Positions 42,344-52,417 are shown, numbered from the stretch's first letter. The stretch: 64,000 nucleotides of DNA from Streptomyces sp. CNH099 (GCA_000514715.1 AZWL01000010.1:124172-188171); one strand, 5' to 3'. The notes: generated from the letters alone by a model not told the origin. Program-made: numbers and translations.

Positions 42344-42417
42344 TAGCGGGGACAGGATTTGAACCTGCGACCTCTGGGTTATGAGCCCAGCGAGCTACCG
42401 AGCTGCTCCACCCCGCG
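42344..42417 (-). tRNA. Initiator tRNA-fMet (CAU), copy 2, no CCA
   Basis: A 74-nt gene with the same mature sequence as copy 1 through the discriminator A, on the opposite strand. Unlike copy 1, CCA is not encoded; the next bases are CGC. The same initiator marks hold (C1-T72 mismatch, three G-C pairs above the anticodon loop). Identity with copy 1 extends 3 bp on the 5' side, giving a 78-bp inverted repeat 2.3 kb apart. The 167-bp gap to the Sel1 start (about 42180-42300) is unusually A/C-rich and shows no gene. Confidence 0.95.
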
Positions 42418-42517
42418 TCGTGTGCCGTAAGGCTATCACGGTGCGGAGCGCTCCCGCGCCGCCGGCCCCCGGGCCCGCGGCCCGCCGGACTTCGCAGTCC
42501 GTCGGGCCGCGGCCGGC

Positions 42518-45517
42518 CTAGGCCCCGCCGCCTCCGCCGTCACCGGCATCACCGCCGCCGGCGTCACCGGCATCGCCGCCGCCTCCGCCGCCGTCTCCGC
42601 CGCCGCCACCGCCGGAGGCCGCTCCGCCTCCGCCGTCGCCGTTCCGCCCGCCCTGCTGCTGGATCTCCTCGATCCGCTGCAGCGCCGCGTCCAGCTCCTC
42701 CTGGGCCTCTCCGTACGCCGCCCAGTCCTGGTCCTCCAGCGCCTGCTGGCTGTCCTCCCAGGCCTGCTTGGCGTCGTCCACGGCCTCCTGGAGGTTGCCG
42801 CCGGCCGGCGGTTCCTCCTCAGGTGGCGGCTCGTCGCCGGAATCCTCGGGTGGCGTCGCCTCCTCCACCCCGAAGACGACGTTCAACGCCTTGGGCAGCG
42901 TGTCCTCGAAGGCCGTGTTGTCGCCGTACGTGACCAGCACCTTGCGCAGCAGTGGATACCCGGTGCCGGTGCCCTGCACGTACACCGGCTCGATGTAGAT
43001 CAGTCCGCCCTCCAACGGCACCGTGAGCAGGTTGCCGTAGATGACCTCCGAGTCGCCTCGCTGCAGGATGTTGATCTGGTCGGCGATCGCGGCGTTGGAG
43101 TTGAACCTGGACTGCACGAGCCTCGGTCCCGGCACGGGACTGTTGGGCGGCAGCTTCAGGATTCTGATCTTCCCGAAGTCGTCGTTGCGCGCGTCGGCGC
43201 CCACGGCCATGTACGCCCCGAGGTTGTTGCGGTTGCGCGGCGTGAACGTGGTCGTCAGCGAGAACGTCCGCGAGTCCTGGTCCGGCATCTTCATGCTGAG
43301 GTAGTAGGGCGGCAGCGAACTCTCGACCTTGGTGGTCGGGTCGTTCGGGATCTGCCACTGCTCACTGCCGGAGTAGAACTGCTTGGGGCTGGTGACGTGG
43401 TACTGCGTCAGCAGCTCGCGCTGGACCTTGAACAGGTCCTGCGGGTAGCGCAGGTGGTCCATCAGCGAGTCGCTGATCTCCGCGCGCGGCTTGACCGTGT
43501 CGGGGAACGCCTTCATCCACGTCTTGAGCACCGGGTCCTCGGTGTCCCACTCGTAGAGGTCCACGCTGCCGCTGTAGGCGTCGACGGTGGCCTTCACCGA
43601 GTTGCGGATGTAGTTGACCTGGTTCTGCTGCGCGATCACCGAACGCTGGTCGTCCGTGAGCGAGTCGGTCGTCGTGTCGCCCAGGGTGGTCCTGGTCGAG
43701 TACGGGTAGCCGTTGCTGGTGGTGTAGGCGTCGACGATCCACTTGATCCGGCCGTCGACGACCGCCGGATACGGGTCGCCGTCGATGGTCAGCCAGGGCG
43801 CGACGGCCTCCACCCGCTCCTTCGGGGTGCGGTTGTAGATGATCTGCGAGCCCTCGCCGATCGCACCCGAGTACATGATCTGCGGCTCGCTGAACGTCAG
43901 CGCGTACGCGGCCCTGTTGACCGGGTTCGACAGGTCGACGCCGCTGTCGCCCTGGTAGCTGTACGTCTTCTCGCCGGAGTCGTCGGCGTAGTCGACCTCG
44001 TCCTGCGGACCGCCCACGATCGAGTAGTCCCGGGTCTGCTCGCCGTAGTAGATGCGCGGCTCGTAGTCGCCCAGCTCGCCCTCGGGCGGCAGGTCCTTCT
44101 CCGTGTACGCCGGGTCGCCGTCGTTGGTCACCTCGGTGCCCTTGGCGGAGACGACGCCGTAGCCGTGGGTGTACCGGAAGTGGCTGTTGATCCAGCCCTT
44201 CTCCGGGATGCCGCCCACGTTGATCTCACGCAGGCCGACGACGGTGTCCTGCGAGTCGCCGTCCTCGTCCTCGTACCGGTCGACGTCGAGGGTGCCGGGG
44301 AACTGGTAGTAGCCGCGGACCTGCTGCTGCTGCTGGTACGTCGGGGAGACGACGTTCGGGTCGAGCAGCCGGACGCTGGCCGTCGTGTCGACGGCGTTGC
44401 GCAGCTGCTCGTTGGTGATCTCCTTCGGCGCCTGCCCGGAGTAGTCCGTCACCTTCGAACCGTCGATGTCGTACGCCTTGCGCGTCGCCTCGATGTTCTT
44501 CTTGATGAACGGCGTCTCCTTGGCCTGCTCGTTGGGCTGGACCTGGAACTTCTGCACGATCGCCGGGTACAGCCCGCCGATGAGGATCGCCGAGAGCGCC
44601 ATGAGGCCGAGGCCGATCAGCGGCAGCTGCCACGTGCGCCGCCACAGCGTGGCGAAGAACAGCAGCGCGCAGATGATGGCGATGACGAAGAGGATCGTCT
44701 TCGCCGGCAGATAGGCGTTCGCGTCCACGTAGCGCAGGCCGGTCCAGCCGTCGGTGGTCTTCAGACCGCTGGTCTTGGTCGCCAGGCTGTAGCGGTCGAA
44801 CCAGTACGCCACGGCCTTGAGGGCCACGAAGATGCCGAGCAGCACGGCGAGATGCCCGGTCGCCGCGGACGTGGCGCGCGCACCCGGGCTGGAGATGCGC
44901 AGGCCGCCGTACAGGTAGTGGGTGAGCGCGGCGGCGATCGCGCAGAGCACGATCGCGACGAAGCCGAAGCCGAGCAGGAACCGGTACCACGGCAGGTCGA
45001 AGGCGAAGAAGGAGATGTCCTTGTGGAACTGCGGGTCCTTCTCGCCGAACGACTGGCCGTTGACCCACAGCAGCCAGGTGCGCCACTGCCCGGTCGCGGA
45101 GGCGCCGGCGATCAGGCCCACCAGCGTGGCGACGCCGAGCAGCACCCACTTCTTGTACGGCGCGAGGTTCATCCGGTAGCGGTCGAGGCTCTCCTGCTCC
45201 AGCGACATCGCGCTCAGCGGCGGCCGGAGCCGGTGGGCCAGCCACATGTTGAAGCCGACCGCCACCCCCATCAGCACGCCGAAGACGACGAACAGCCCCA
45301 CCTTGGTCCACAGCCGGGTGGTGAAGACCGAGGAATAGCCGACGGAGCGATACCAGAGCCAGTCCGTCCAGAAGCCGGCGAACATGACGAAGATGATGCC
45401 CAGGATGGCGAGCACACCCAGCGTCATCAGCAGCGTTCGTACCCGCCGGGACGGCCTGCCCACACTGATCCGTGGCCCGGTGGGGCCTCCGCCGCGGTCC
45501 GGCATCTGGAAAGCCAA
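42518..45517 (-). CDS. UPF0182-family large membrane protein
   Basis: The protein is 999 aa from TTG 45517 (reads [12 protein letters not shown], with GAGGTG upstream, as I recall for orthologues). Seven transmembrane helices lie in residues 25-340 ([20 protein letters not shown] is the first). A long extracellular region follows, with [20 protein letters not shown] and [17 protein letters not shown], then a Glu/Ala coiled coil. The chain ends in a Gly/Asp-rich, low-complexity tail of about 45 residues. The family is universal in actinobacteria (M. tuberculosis Rv3193c) but its role is unknown. Divergent from the PPA1309-family gene. Confidence 0.92.
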   Translation of the reverse strand: MAFQMPDRGGGPTGPRISVGRPSRRVRTLLMTLGVLAILGIIFVMFAGFWTDWLWYRSVGYSSVFTTRLWTKVGLFVVFGVLMGVAVGFNMWLAHRLRPPLSAMSLEQESLDRYRMNLAPYKKWVLLGVATLVGLIAGASATGQWRTWLLWVNGQSFGEKDPQFHKDISFFAFDLPWYRFLLGFGFVAIVLCAIAAALTHYLYGGLRISSPGARATSAATGHLAVLLGIFVALKAVAYWFDRYSLATKTSGLKTTDGWTGLRYVDANAYLPAKTILFVIAIICALLFFATLWRRTWQLPLIGLGLMALSAILIGGLYPAIVQKFQVQPNEQAKETPFIKKNIEATRKAYDIDGSKVTDYSGQAPKEITNEQLRNAVDTTASVRLLDPNVVSPTYQQQQQVRGYYQFPGTLDVDRYEDEDGDSQDTVVGLREINVGGIPEKGWINSHFRYTHGYGVVSAKGTEVTNDGDPAYTEKDLPPEGELGDYEPRIYYGEQTRDYSIVGGPQDEVDYADDSGEKTYSYQGDSGVDLSNPVNRAAYALTFSEPQIMYSGAIGEGSQIIYNRTPKERVEAVAPWLTIDGDPYPAVVDGRIKWIVDAYTTSNGYPYSTRTTLGDTTTDSLTDDQRSVIAQQNQVNYIRNSVKATVDAYSGSVDLYEWDTEDPVLKTWMKAFPDTVKPRAEISDSLMDHLRYPQDLFKVQRELLTQYHVTSPKQFYSGSEQWQIPNDPTTKVESSLPPYYLSMKMPDQDSRTFSLTTTFTPRNRNNLGAYMAVGADARNDDFGKIRILKLPPNSPVPGPRLVQSRFNSNAAIADQINILQRGDSEVIYGNLLTVPLEGGLIYIEPVYVQGTGTGYPLLRKVLVTYGDNTAFEDTLPKALNVVFGVEEATPPEDSGDEPPPEEEPPAGGNLQEAVDDAKQAWEDSQQALEDQDWAAYGEAQEELDAALQRIEEIQQQGGRNGDGGGGAASGGGGGGDGGGGGGDAGDAGGGDAGDGGGGGA

Positions 45518-45648
45518 GGTGGCACCTCGAGACTTGAACGTCCTGTCATACGGCCCCCGCGGCACAGGGGCTCAATGTGGCAACTTACTAAAGCTTTACT
45601 CAGTTCCCGCCAGGGGGTGGCAGAGAGCGATGAGGCAGGATGACGAGC

Positions 45649-46245
45649 ATGTCCAACTCTCCCACCGGTGGGCCACCCCTGGCAGCCGACCCGCTGACAC
45701 GCGCGGTCCTGGAACTTGACGAGTACGCGTCCGGCTTCGGCTGGGACCGGCCGCCGCGGCTCTTCGCCCTCGTCGACACCGCGCAGCTGCGCGCCCAGGA
45801 GCCCGGGCTCGCCGAACGGCTGGGCCTCGGCGACGCCGGGAACGGCGCGGAGCCCGGATCCGGGGCCGGGGCGGAGCCGGCCGCGCAGGTTTCGTACACC
45901 CCCATCGAGCAGCAGGAACTGCCCGAGGGGCAGCCGCTGGACGAGTTCCTCGGCACCATCGCCTGGCCCGACGCGGTCAGCGGCTGCGCGCTCACGGTCG
46001 AGCGGCTCATGCTCCCGCCCGCGGCGGAGGCCGAGGTGCCCGAGGGCCTCGACGAGGCGGGGCTCAACGCCTGGGTCACCGAGCACCCGCGGCGCGAGGA
46101 GGTCCGCATGACGGTGGGCGTGCTGCGCGACGGGAGCCGGGAGGCCGCGCTGCGGCTGCGCTCGAAGGACGCGCCCACCGAGGTGCTCACCGGGCCGGAG
46201 CTGGTGCCGGGGCTCGCCCGGGCGCTGGCGGCCACGTTCGACTGA
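45649..46245 (+). CDS. PPA1309-family conserved protein
   Basis: The protein is 198 aa. It contains the family pattern LTRAVLELDEYASGFGWDRP, RLFALVDTAQLRAQEPGLAE, EFLGTIAWPDAVSGCALTVE and RMTVGVLRDGSREAALRLRS. It is soluble, with no known catalytic motif. ATG 45649 gives the expected MSNSP start; ATG 45640 lies 9 bp upstream in frame. It is divergent from UPF0182, the usual neighbour. Function unknown. Confidence 0.88.
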   Translation: MSNSPTGGPPLAADPLTRAVLELDEYASGFGWDRPPRLFALVDTAQLRAQEPGLAERLGLGDAGNGAEPGSGAGAEPAAQVSYTPIEQQELPEGQPLDEFLGTIAWPDAVSGCALTVERLMLPPAAEAEVPEGLDEAGLNAWVTEHPRREEVRMTVGVLRDGSREAALRLRSKDAPTEVLTGPELVPGLARALAATFD

Positions 46246-46249
46246 CTGT

Positions 46250-46288
46250 CGTAAGGCCGGCTGGTCCCGTCGGCTGGCCGGCCTTACG
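46250..46288. terminator. Bidirectional hairpin terminator
   Basis: A perfect 12-bp stem (CGTAAGGCCGGC / GCCGGCCTTACG) with a 15-nt loop lies between the convergent PPA1309-family and PDZ-protease genes. Confidence 0.7.
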
Positions 46289-46333
46289 CGTTCCGGGCCA
46301 CCCGCGCTACGTCCCGCCGACGTGTCCGTACGG

Positions 46334-47428
46334 CTACTCCCCGCACTCGACGAGCCGGTCGACGCGGCCCTCGCGGATGTCCTCCAGCGCGTCCATGGCG
46401 TCGTCCATCTTCCGGACCCTGACGAGCGTGAGTCCGTCGGGCACGTCGCGGACGGCCGTCGCGCAGTTCTGCGCGGGGGTGAGGAAGAACTCCGCGCCCT
46501 CGTCCCGGGCGCCGACGGTCTTCATGTGGATGCCGCCGATCGGCCCGACCTGGCCGTCGGGGTTGATCGTCCCGGTGCCGGCGACGAACTCGCCGCCGGT
46601 GAGATCACCCTTGGTGAGCTTGTCGACGATGCCGAGCGCGAACATCAGGCCCGCGCTGGGGCCGCCGACGTCGGCGAGCCTGATGTCGATCTCGAACGGG
46701 AAGGTGTGCGCGGTGCCGGCGGTGATGCCGACCATGGCCTTCCCCGGTTCCCGGTCGGACTCCTTGGCGGTGACCGTGACGTCCTCGCCCGGCAGCTTCC
46801 GGGGGTCGTCGCCGTTCTTCTCGGCCTTCGCGGCCCGGTCCGCGGGGACGATCCGGAAGTCGACCTTCTCCCCCGGCTTGTGGCTGGTGACCAGCTCGAC
46901 CACGTCGCCCGGCCCGTCGACGCGCTGGCCGTCGACCGCCTTGATCACGTCGCCGGCGTGCAGCGTGCCCTGCGCGGCGCCGCCCGCGAGGACGGACGCC
47001 ACGATGACGCGGGTGGTGAACGGGATGCCCAGCTCGTCGAGCGCGGCGACCTTGGCGCTCTCCTGCGAGGCGGTGAACTGCTCGGCGTTCTGCTGGTCGA
47101 CTTCCTCGGCGGTGGTGTCGTCCGGGTACAGCGACTCGTGCGGCACGACCGCGTCGTCGGGCGAGAGCCAGCCGTAGACCGCCTCGACGAGGTTCATCTT
47201 GTAGTCGGCGCCCGTGACGCGGACCGTCGTCATGTTGAGGTGCCCGCCGGCCGGATACGTCTTGCGGTCCTTGATGTGCAGGACGGGCTCGCCGTCGTGC
47301 TCCCCCAGGGTGTTCACCGTCGGCCCCGGCGACATCTCCGCGTACGGCACGGGGATGAAGACCCCGGCGACCAGGATGGCGAGGAGCGTCACGGTGGAGG
47401 CGAGCAGCGTCGCCGTGCGGCGTGGCAT
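46334..47428 (-). CDS. PDZ-domain Lon-like membrane-anchored serine protease (YlbL family)
   Basis: The protein is 364 aa. One N-terminal membrane anchor (ATLLASTVTLLAILVAGVFI) is followed by a PDZ domain (residues 125-200; VASVLAGGAAQGTLHAGDVI). The C-terminal S16 protease domain has the catalytic serine in DVGGPSAGLMFALG and lysine in QVGPIGGIHMKTVGA, a Ser-Lys dyad. It should cleave proteins outside the membrane. M. tuberculosis Rv3194c is the counterpart, also next to UPF0182. The small membrane gene upstream on the same strand is 20 bp away. Confidence 0.92.
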   Translation of the reverse strand: MPRRTATLLASTVTLLAILVAGVFIPVPYAEMSPGPTVNTLGEHDGEPVLHIKDRKTYPAGGHLNMTTVRVTGADYKMNLVEAVYGWLSPDDAVVPHESLYPDDTTAEEVDQQNAEQFTASQESAKVAALDELGIPFTTRVIVASVLAGGAAQGTLHAGDVIKAVDGQRVDGPGDVVELVTSHKPGEKVDFRIVPADRAAKAEKNGDDPRKLPGEDVTVTAKESDREPGKAMVGITAGTAHTFPFEIDIRLADVGGPSAGLMFALGIVDKLTKGDLTGGEFVAGTGTINPDGQVGPIGGIHMKTVGARDEGAEFFLTPAQNCATAVRDVPDGLTLVRVRKMDDAMDALEDIREGRVDRLVECGE

Positions 47429-47448
47429 AGAACGACAGTACGGGACGC

Positions 47449-47619
47449 TCAAGCGGCCCCGGAACGGGAGTGGCTACGCTCCATGGCCTCCCGGAACCGG
47501 GCGTACCCCGCGAGCTCCGTACTGTCTCCGACCTTGCGGCTGCGCGTCGCCCAGCCCGCCCATATCGCGGTCGCCCCGGCCGAGGCGAGGGGTATGACCA
47601 ACCAGGCTATCGCTGCCAT
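47449..47619 (-). CDS. Small single-pass membrane protein
   Basis: The protein is 56 aa from ATG 47619 (GGGAGCACGGA upstream). One hydrophobic helix, AAIAWLVIPLASAGATAIWA, is followed by a charged segment with STELAGYARFREAMERSHS. The family of short actinobacterial proteins with an ELAGYxRFREAM tail lies next to PDZ proteases, as here. A longer frame to 47661 lacks a better start. Function unknown; an accessory to the protease is possible from position. Confidence 0.75.
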   Translation of the reverse strand: MAAIAWLVIPLASAGATAIWAGWATRSRKVGDSTELAGYARFREAMERSHSRSGAA

Positions 47620-47699
47620 TCCGTGCTCCCAGCTGATGTGAACTTCTTTCCGATAAGCCAACGCTCACGCGGGCCCGGAAGTTACGCAACTCGACAACC

Positions 47700-48179
47700 T
47701 CAGCCGGCGCCCACCCACTCCTCTGTCCCGTCGGTGAACTTCTGGTGTTTCCAGATGGGAACCTCCTGCTTGAGGGTGTCGATCAGGCGGCGGCAGGCGT
47801 CGAACGCCTCGGCGCGGTGCGGGCAGGAGACGGCGACCACGACGGCGAGATCCCCCACGGCCAGTTCGCCCACGCGGTGGACGGCGGCCAGGGCCCGTAC
47901 CGGATAGTCGGCCGCGACCTTCTCCGCGACGCGGCGCATCTCCGCCTCGGCGGTGGGGTGGGACGAATACCCCAGCGCGGTCACGTCCTGGACGTGCTCG
48001 GACGCCTCCCGGCGGTCGTGGTCGCGGACCGTGCCGACGAAGAGCGCCGTGCCGCCCGCGGCGGGGTCGCCGACGGCGGCGAAGACCTCGTCGACCGAGA
48101 GGGGGGTCGCACGGACGGCGACGAGCCGCACGGGGTCCGCCGCCGCCTGCTCTCCGGGGTGCTGCGGGGTGTCTGCCAT
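47700..48179 (-). CDS. moaE: Molybdopterin synthase catalytic subunit MoaE
   Basis: The protein is 159 aa from ATG 48179 (MADTPQHP). It includes TALFVGTVRDHDRREASEHV, the typical GYSSHPTAEAEMRRV, AAVHRVGELAVGDLAVVVAV and the active-site motif VPIWKHQKFTDGTEEWVG (K-x-x-x-K). It joins MoaD to convert precursor Z into molybdopterin. No moaD or other moa genes adjoin, so it is isolated from its pathway here. Confidence 0.95.
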   Translation of the reverse strand: MADTPQHPGEQAAADPVRLVAVRATPLSVDEVFAAVGDPAAGGTALFVGTVRDHDRREASEHVQDVTALGYSSHPTAEAEMRRVAEKVAADYPVRALAAVHRVGELAVGDLAVVVAVSCPHRAEAFDACRRLIDTLKQEVPIWKHQKFTDGTEEWVGAG

Positions 48180-48233
48180 GCGTCCATCCTGCCGCAGGGG
48201 ACCGACGCTCCCGCCCGCGCGCGCCTGCCGTAC

Positions 48234-48266
48234 GTGCCCGGGGGCGGTCCGTACCGGCCCGGGCAC
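48234..48266 (-). terminator. Palindrome after the NAD-dependent epimerase gene
   Basis: GTGCCCGGG and CCCGGGCAC form a perfect 9-bp stem with a 15-nt loop in the 124-bp gap between moaE and the epimerase-like gene. On the minus strand it is 38 bp past the latter's stop. Confidence 0.5.
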
Positions 48267-48303
48267 GGACCGTACGCACGCACGCGTCCGCCGCGGATGC
48301 GGC

Positions 48304-49449
48304 TCAGATCTTCCCGCGGCGCGCCTTGCGCACCCGGCGTACGACCGCGGCCGTGCCCAGCAGCGCGACCGTCGCCCCGGCCGCGCCCGCCGCGCCCGCC
48401 GCGGCGGCGTCCTTGCGGCCCAGCCGGCGGCCCGCGACGGTGTGCCGGCCGGAGACCTCGTCCAGCAGCTCGGCCAGCACGTCCTCGTTGGTGTGCTGCG
48501 GGCGCCAGCCCGCCTCGTGCAGCCGGCTGCCGCTGACGACCCAGGGGTACATCGTGTACGCGAGGTCGCCCGCGGGCGACGGCGTGAGCCCGAGGCGGTG
48601 CAGCCGGGCGGCGGCGCCCAGCGCGACGGCCGACGGCAGCTCCATGCGCCGGATGTCGGTCAGCTCCTCGACCTCCTCCTGCTCCAGCCAGCCGTCGCAG
48701 CCGACCGCCAGTTCCCCCTCGGCCTTCTCCAGCGCCGCGAACTCCAGCGCGGTGGCCAGGTCGTCGATGTGGCAGAACTGCCAGCACGGCCGGGTGCCCT
48801 TGACGACCAGCAGCCGCGGCGACTCGAAGTACCTGGTCAACGGGGTGTCGACACCGCCGACGACGGCCGCGGGGCGGACCACGGTGACGTTCAGCCCGGG
48901 GTGCGCCCGGGGCGCGCGGCGGCCGAGGCGCTCCATCTCCAGCAGGTCGCCGACGCCGGTCGCCTCCTCGGTGGCGCGCAGCTCGGCGTCCTCGGCGAGC
49001 GGGACGGGGTTGTCGGGCAGCGCCCCGTAGACCATGGCGGAGGTGCACAGGACGACGCGGCGCACGCCGGCCGCCGCGGCGGCGGTGAGCACCGTCTGCG
49101 TACCGCGTACGTTGTACGCCGTCCGGGCCGTGGCGTCGGTCTCCAGGTCCAGGTCGAGGGCCAGGTGCACCACGACGTCCGTGCCGCGCAGCTTGTCGGC
49201 GATGGCGGGGTCCCGCACGTCCAGCACGTGCCAGTGGGCCTCGGGCAGCTCGCCGCGCCGCTCGTCGATGGCGACGACCTGTTTGACCTCGTCGGAGGCC
49301 GCCAGCCGCTCGACGAGCAGGGCGCCGATGCCGGCCGCCGCCCCGGTGACGGCGACGACGGGCCGCCACGCGCCCGGGGCGGGCTCGTCGGCCGCGGCCC
49401 CATCGGCGGCCTTTCGCGCTGCGCGAACGTTCGGTTCCGGGGAACTCAC
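48304..49449 (-). CDS. NAD-dependent epimerase/dehydratase (extended SDR) with C-terminal membrane anchor
   Basis: The protein is 381 aa from GTG 49449 (VSSPEPNVRAARK; GGAG upstream). The Rossmann motif is VAVTGAAAGIGALLVERLAA. It also has VVVHLALDLDLET, CTSAMVYGALPDN (with the SDR Tyr in MVYG) and VRPAAVVGG. The last 30 residues hold a hydrophobic helix (AAAAGAAGAAGATVALLGTA) and a basic end RRVRKARRGK, so it may be membrane-tethered. The start at ATG 49488 is less likely. Substrate unknown; it is probably a sugar-nucleotide or steroid-type epimerase. Confidence 0.88.
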   Translation of the reverse strand: MSSPEPNVRAARKAADGAAADEPAPGAWRPVVAVTGAAAGIGALLVERLAASDEVKQVVAIDERRGELPEAHWHVLDVRDPAIADKLRGTDVVVHLALDLDLETDATARTAYNVRGTQTVLTAAAAAGVRRVVLCTSAMVYGALPDNPVPLAEDAELRATEEATGVGDLLEMERLGRRAPRAHPGLNVTVVRPAAVVGGVDTPLTRYFESPRLLVVKGTRPCWQFCHIDDLATALEFAALEKAEGELAVGCDGWLEQEEVEELTDIRRMELPSAVALGAAARLHRLGLTPSPAGDLAYTMYPWVVSGSRLHEAGWRPQHTNEDVLAELLDEVSGRHTVAGRRLGRKDAAAAGAAGAAGATVALLGTAAVVRRVRKARRGKI

Positions 49450-49624
49450 CGGGCGGCTCCAGCTGTTGTGTGCAGTAGTTCCATCCATCCTGCCCCAGTC
49501 GCGCCCCCGGCGGTGGCGGCGGGCGCCAGGACATCGTGCAGGCATACGAAGCGGCATAGGGTGGAGGTAGTGGAGGGCGTACGCCGCCGGCCCGGTGCAG
49601 GCGGCCCGACGAGCCGAGGAAACC

Positions 49625-51109
49625 GTGAGTGACACCCCATTCGGATTCGGCCTCCCCCAGGAGCCGGACGACGACGGCGAGGGCGAGGGCAAGGACGCCC
49701 GCAAGGGGGACGGCGACCTGAGCGGCCGGGACCCGTTCGGCTTCGGGGGCGCCGCCGGCGACCCGCAGAACCCGTTCGCGGCCATCTTCGGCTCCCTGGG
49801 CGGCGGCCCGGGCGGCGCCATGGGCCCGCAGGACCTGGGCGCGGCCTTCCAGCAGCTCGGCCAGATGCTGAGCTACGAGGGCGGCCCGGTCAACTGGGAC
49901 ATGGCCAAGGACATCGCCCGTCAGACCGTCTCCCAGGCGGGAGCCGAGGGAGAGCCGGACGCAAGCGTCGGCCCCGCCGAGCGCAAGGCGGTCGAGGAAT
50001 CCGTACGACTCGCCGACCTGTGGCTCGACGGGGTGACCTCGCTGCCCTCGGGCTCGGGCGTCGCGCTGGCGTGGAGCCGCGCGGAGTGGGTCGAGGAGAC
50101 CCTTCCGGTCTGGAAGGAGCTGGTCGACCCGGTCGCCGAGCGCGTGGGCGCCGCGATGGGCGGCGTGCTCCCGGAGGAGATGCAGGCCATGGCCGGCCCG
50201 CTCATCGGCATGATGCGCTCGATGGGCGGCGCGATGTTCGGCACCCAGATCGGGCACGCCGTCGGCGTGCTGGCCGGCGAGGTCGTCGGCTCGACCGACA
50301 TCGGGCTGCCGCTGGGGCCGGCCGGCAAGGCGGCGCTGCTGCCGGTGAACATCAAGAAGTTCAGCGAGGGCCTGGGCGTGCCCCACGACGAGGTCCGGCT
50401 CTATCTGGCGCTGCGCGAGGCGGCGCACCAGCGGCTCTTCGCCCACGTGCCGTGGCTGCGCTCGCACCTCTTCGGCGCCGTCGAGGGCTACGCGCGCGGG
50501 ATCAAGGTCGACACCTCCAAGCTGGAGGACCTGGTCGGCCAGGTCGACATCGAGCGTCCCGAGCAGCTGCAGGAGGCGCTGCAGCAGGGCATGTTCCAGC
50601 CGGAGGACACCCCCGAGCAGAAGGCGGCGCTGGCCCGGCTGGAGACGGCCCTGGCGCTGGTCGAGGGCTGGGTGGACGCGGTGGTGCACGCCGCCGCGGA
50701 GCCGCACCTGGACGCCCCCGCGGTGAACTCGCTGCGGGAGGCGCTGCGGCGCCGGCGCGCCACCGGCGGGCCCGCGGAGCAGACGTTCGCGACCCTCATC
50801 GGGCTGGAGCTGCGGCCCCGGCGGCTGCGGGACGCCTCGCGGCTGTGGGCGTCGCTGGCGGACGCGCGCGGGGTCGACGGGCGGGACGCGCTGTGGGCGC
50901 ACCCCGACATGCTGCCGACCGCGGGCGACCTGGACGACCCGGACGGCTTCGTGCACAGCGAGCAGGCGGACTTCTCGGAGCTGGAGAAGATGCTGGGCTC
51001 GGGCGGGACGCGCGCGGAGCCGGAGCCGGGGGAGGCCGCCGGCTCCGGTGACGGCGATGCCGAGGGCGCCGAAGGGCCGGACGGCGGCAAGGGCGACGCG
51101 GACAAGTGA
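49625..51109 (+). CDS. Zinc-dependent metalloprotease-like protein (DUF2342)
   Basis: The protein is 494 aa from GTG 49625. The N-terminal 75 residues are acidic then Gly-rich (DPFGFGG and FGSLGGGPGG). The core contains AALLPVNIKKFSEGLG, LALREAAHQRLFAHVPWLRS (the conserved EAAH with downstream His) and VEGYARGIKVD. The C-terminal 45 residues are low-complexity acidic. The family is universal in actinobacteria (Rv3195 region) and annotated as a zinc metalloprotease, though activity is unproved. It overlaps the NUDIX gene by 4 nt. Confidence 0.88.
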   Translation: MSDTPFGFGLPQEPDDDGEGEGKDARKGDGDLSGRDPFGFGGAAGDPQNPFAAIFGSLGGGPGGAMGPQDLGAAFQQLGQMLSYEGGPVNWDMAKDIARQTVSQAGAEGEPDASVGPAERKAVEESVRLADLWLDGVTSLPSGSGVALAWSRAEWVEETLPVWKELVDPVAERVGAAMGGVLPEEMQAMAGPLIGMMRSMGGAMFGTQIGHAVGVLAGEVVGSTDIGLPLGPAGKAALLPVNIKKFSEGLGVPHDEVRLYLALREAAHQRLFAHVPWLRSHLFGAVEGYARGIKVDTSKLEDLVGQVDIERPEQLQEALQQGMFQPEDTPEQKAALARLETALALVEGWVDAVVHAAAEPHLDAPAVNSLREALRRRRATGGPAEQTFATLIGLELRPRRLRDASRLWASLADARGVDGRDALWAHPDMLPTAGDLDDPDGFVHSEQADFSELEKMLGSGGTRAEPEPGEAAGSGDGDAEGAEGPDGGKGDADK

Positions 51110-51636
51110 CGCTGCGGGACGACGCCGAACGTGTACTGAAGGAGTGGGACGCGCCGGACGGCGGCCAGGACGCGCTCCGTCTCGCGTACCTGGAGCATCT
51201 GGCGGCCCATCCCGACGGCATGTACAAGCCGTGCGCCACCGGGCACGTGACGGCCAGCGCGCTGATCGTCGACGTGGCGCGCGAGCGGGTCCTGCTGACC
51301 CTCCACCGCAAGCTGAACATGTGGCTGCAGACGGGCGGCCACTGCGAGCCGGAGGACGCCACGCTGGCCGGGGCGGCGCTGCGGGAGGCGGGCGAGGAGT
51401 CCGGCGTGACGGGTCTCACGCTGCTGCCCGGCGGTCCGGTGGGTCTCGACCGGCACCACACCCCGTGCGCCTGGCACCTGGACGTGCAGTACGCGGCGCT
51501 GGCCCCGGCCGGCGCGGTGCCGGCGATCAGCGAGGAGTCGCTGGACCTGCGGTGGTACGGGTACGACGAGGTGGCGGGCGTCGCGGACGGCTCCGTGGCG
51601 CAGCTGGTGGAGCGCACCCGGGCGCGGCTGGCGTGA
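51106..51636 (+). CDS. NUDIX hydrolase
   Basis: The protein is 176 aa from GTG 51106 inside the preceding stop. The NUDIX box runs GGHCEPEDATLAGAALREAG, then EESGV, and fits G-x5-E-x7-R-E-U-x-E-E-x-G-U. It probably hydrolyses a nucleoside diphosphate linked to some group; the substrate is unknown. Coupling to the DUF2342 gene suggests a joint role. It is convergent with the DUF45 peptidase gene, only 28 bp away. Confidence 0.9.
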   Translation: MTLRDDAERVLKEWDAPDGGQDALRLAYLEHLAAHPDGMYKPCATGHVTASALIVDVARERVLLTLHRKLNMWLQTGGHCEPEDATLAGAALREAGEESGVTGLTLLPGGPVGLDRHHTPCAWHLDVQYAALAPAGAVPAISEESLDLRWYGYDEVAGVADGSVAQLVERTRARLA

Positions 51637-51664
51637 GCCCGGCGCCCTGCGGCGGGCGGGACGA

Positions 51665-52249
51665 CTAGTCGGTGCCCGGCGGCGGGCTGCCCGGCGCGGG
51701 GCGCGGGATGAACGGCAGGCTCTCCCCGGCGACCACGCCCTCCAGGTAGCCGCGGGCCCGCTCGGTGCGGGGGTAGGCGGCGACGAGGTCCCAGAAGCGG
51801 GGGCCGTGGCCGGGCACGAGCAGGTGGGCCAGCTCATGGATGAGCACGTAGTCGATGACGTACTCGGGCATGCCCTTCAGCCGGTGGGAGAGGCGGATCG
51901 TGCCCTCGGCGGGGGTGCAGGAGCCCCAGCGGGTGTTCTGGTTGGTGACCCAGCGCACGCTGCTGGGCCGGGCCCGGCCGTCGAGGTACTGCGCGGACAG
52001 CCGCTGGGCGCGGTCGGCCAGCTCGGCGTCGCCCGGCATCCGCCGGTTCTCCTGGGCCTGCAGCTTGTCGAGCATGACGGTCACCCAGCGCTGTTCCTCC
52101 GCCTCGCTCATGCGGGCGGGGATCAGCACGACGGTCCGGTCGCCCTCGCGGTACGCGGATACGGTCCTGCGCCTGCGCGCGCTGCGTCTGACCTCGACCG
52201 CTCGCGACGGTTTCGGCCGTCCTGGGCTGTGCTCTGGGTCAGCGGGCAC
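51665..52249 (-). CDS. YgjP/SprT-type metallopeptidase (DUF45, M48-like)
   Basis: The protein is 194 aa. It contains NTRWGSCTPAEGTIRLSHRL, IDYVLIHELAHLLVPGHGPR with HExxH plus a downstream His (HGPRFW), and FWDLVAAYPRTERARGYL. These are the standard DUF45/YgjP metallopeptidase residues. The N-terminal 25 residues are basic and may bind nucleic acid. GTG 52249 has a poor ribosome site, and an internal start is possible. Function unknown; relatives occur beside restriction or repair genes, but not here. Confidence 0.88.
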   Translation of the reverse strand: MPADPEHSPGRPKPSRAVEVRRSARRRRTVSAYREGDRTVVLIPARMSEAEEQRWVTVMLDKLQAQENRRMPGDAELADRAQRLSAQYLDGRARPSSVRWVTNQNTRWGSCTPAEGTIRLSHRLKGMPEYVIDYVLIHELAHLLVPGHGPRFWDLVAAYPRTERARGYLEGVVAGESLPFIPRPAPGSPPPGTD

Positions 52250-52417
52250 GCCACGACGTTACCCGGTCGGCGCGGTGAAAGTCCCGGCCAGAAGCACGGG
52301 TACGGCGTCGTCGCAGGGGTCGCGTCCAATTCGTAATACTTTTTCCGTCACCTGTGGATAACTCGGCATGCGGCGGAGCGAGGGCTGGCAGAGTGGCGGC
52401 GGAACGAGGGGGGCGCG

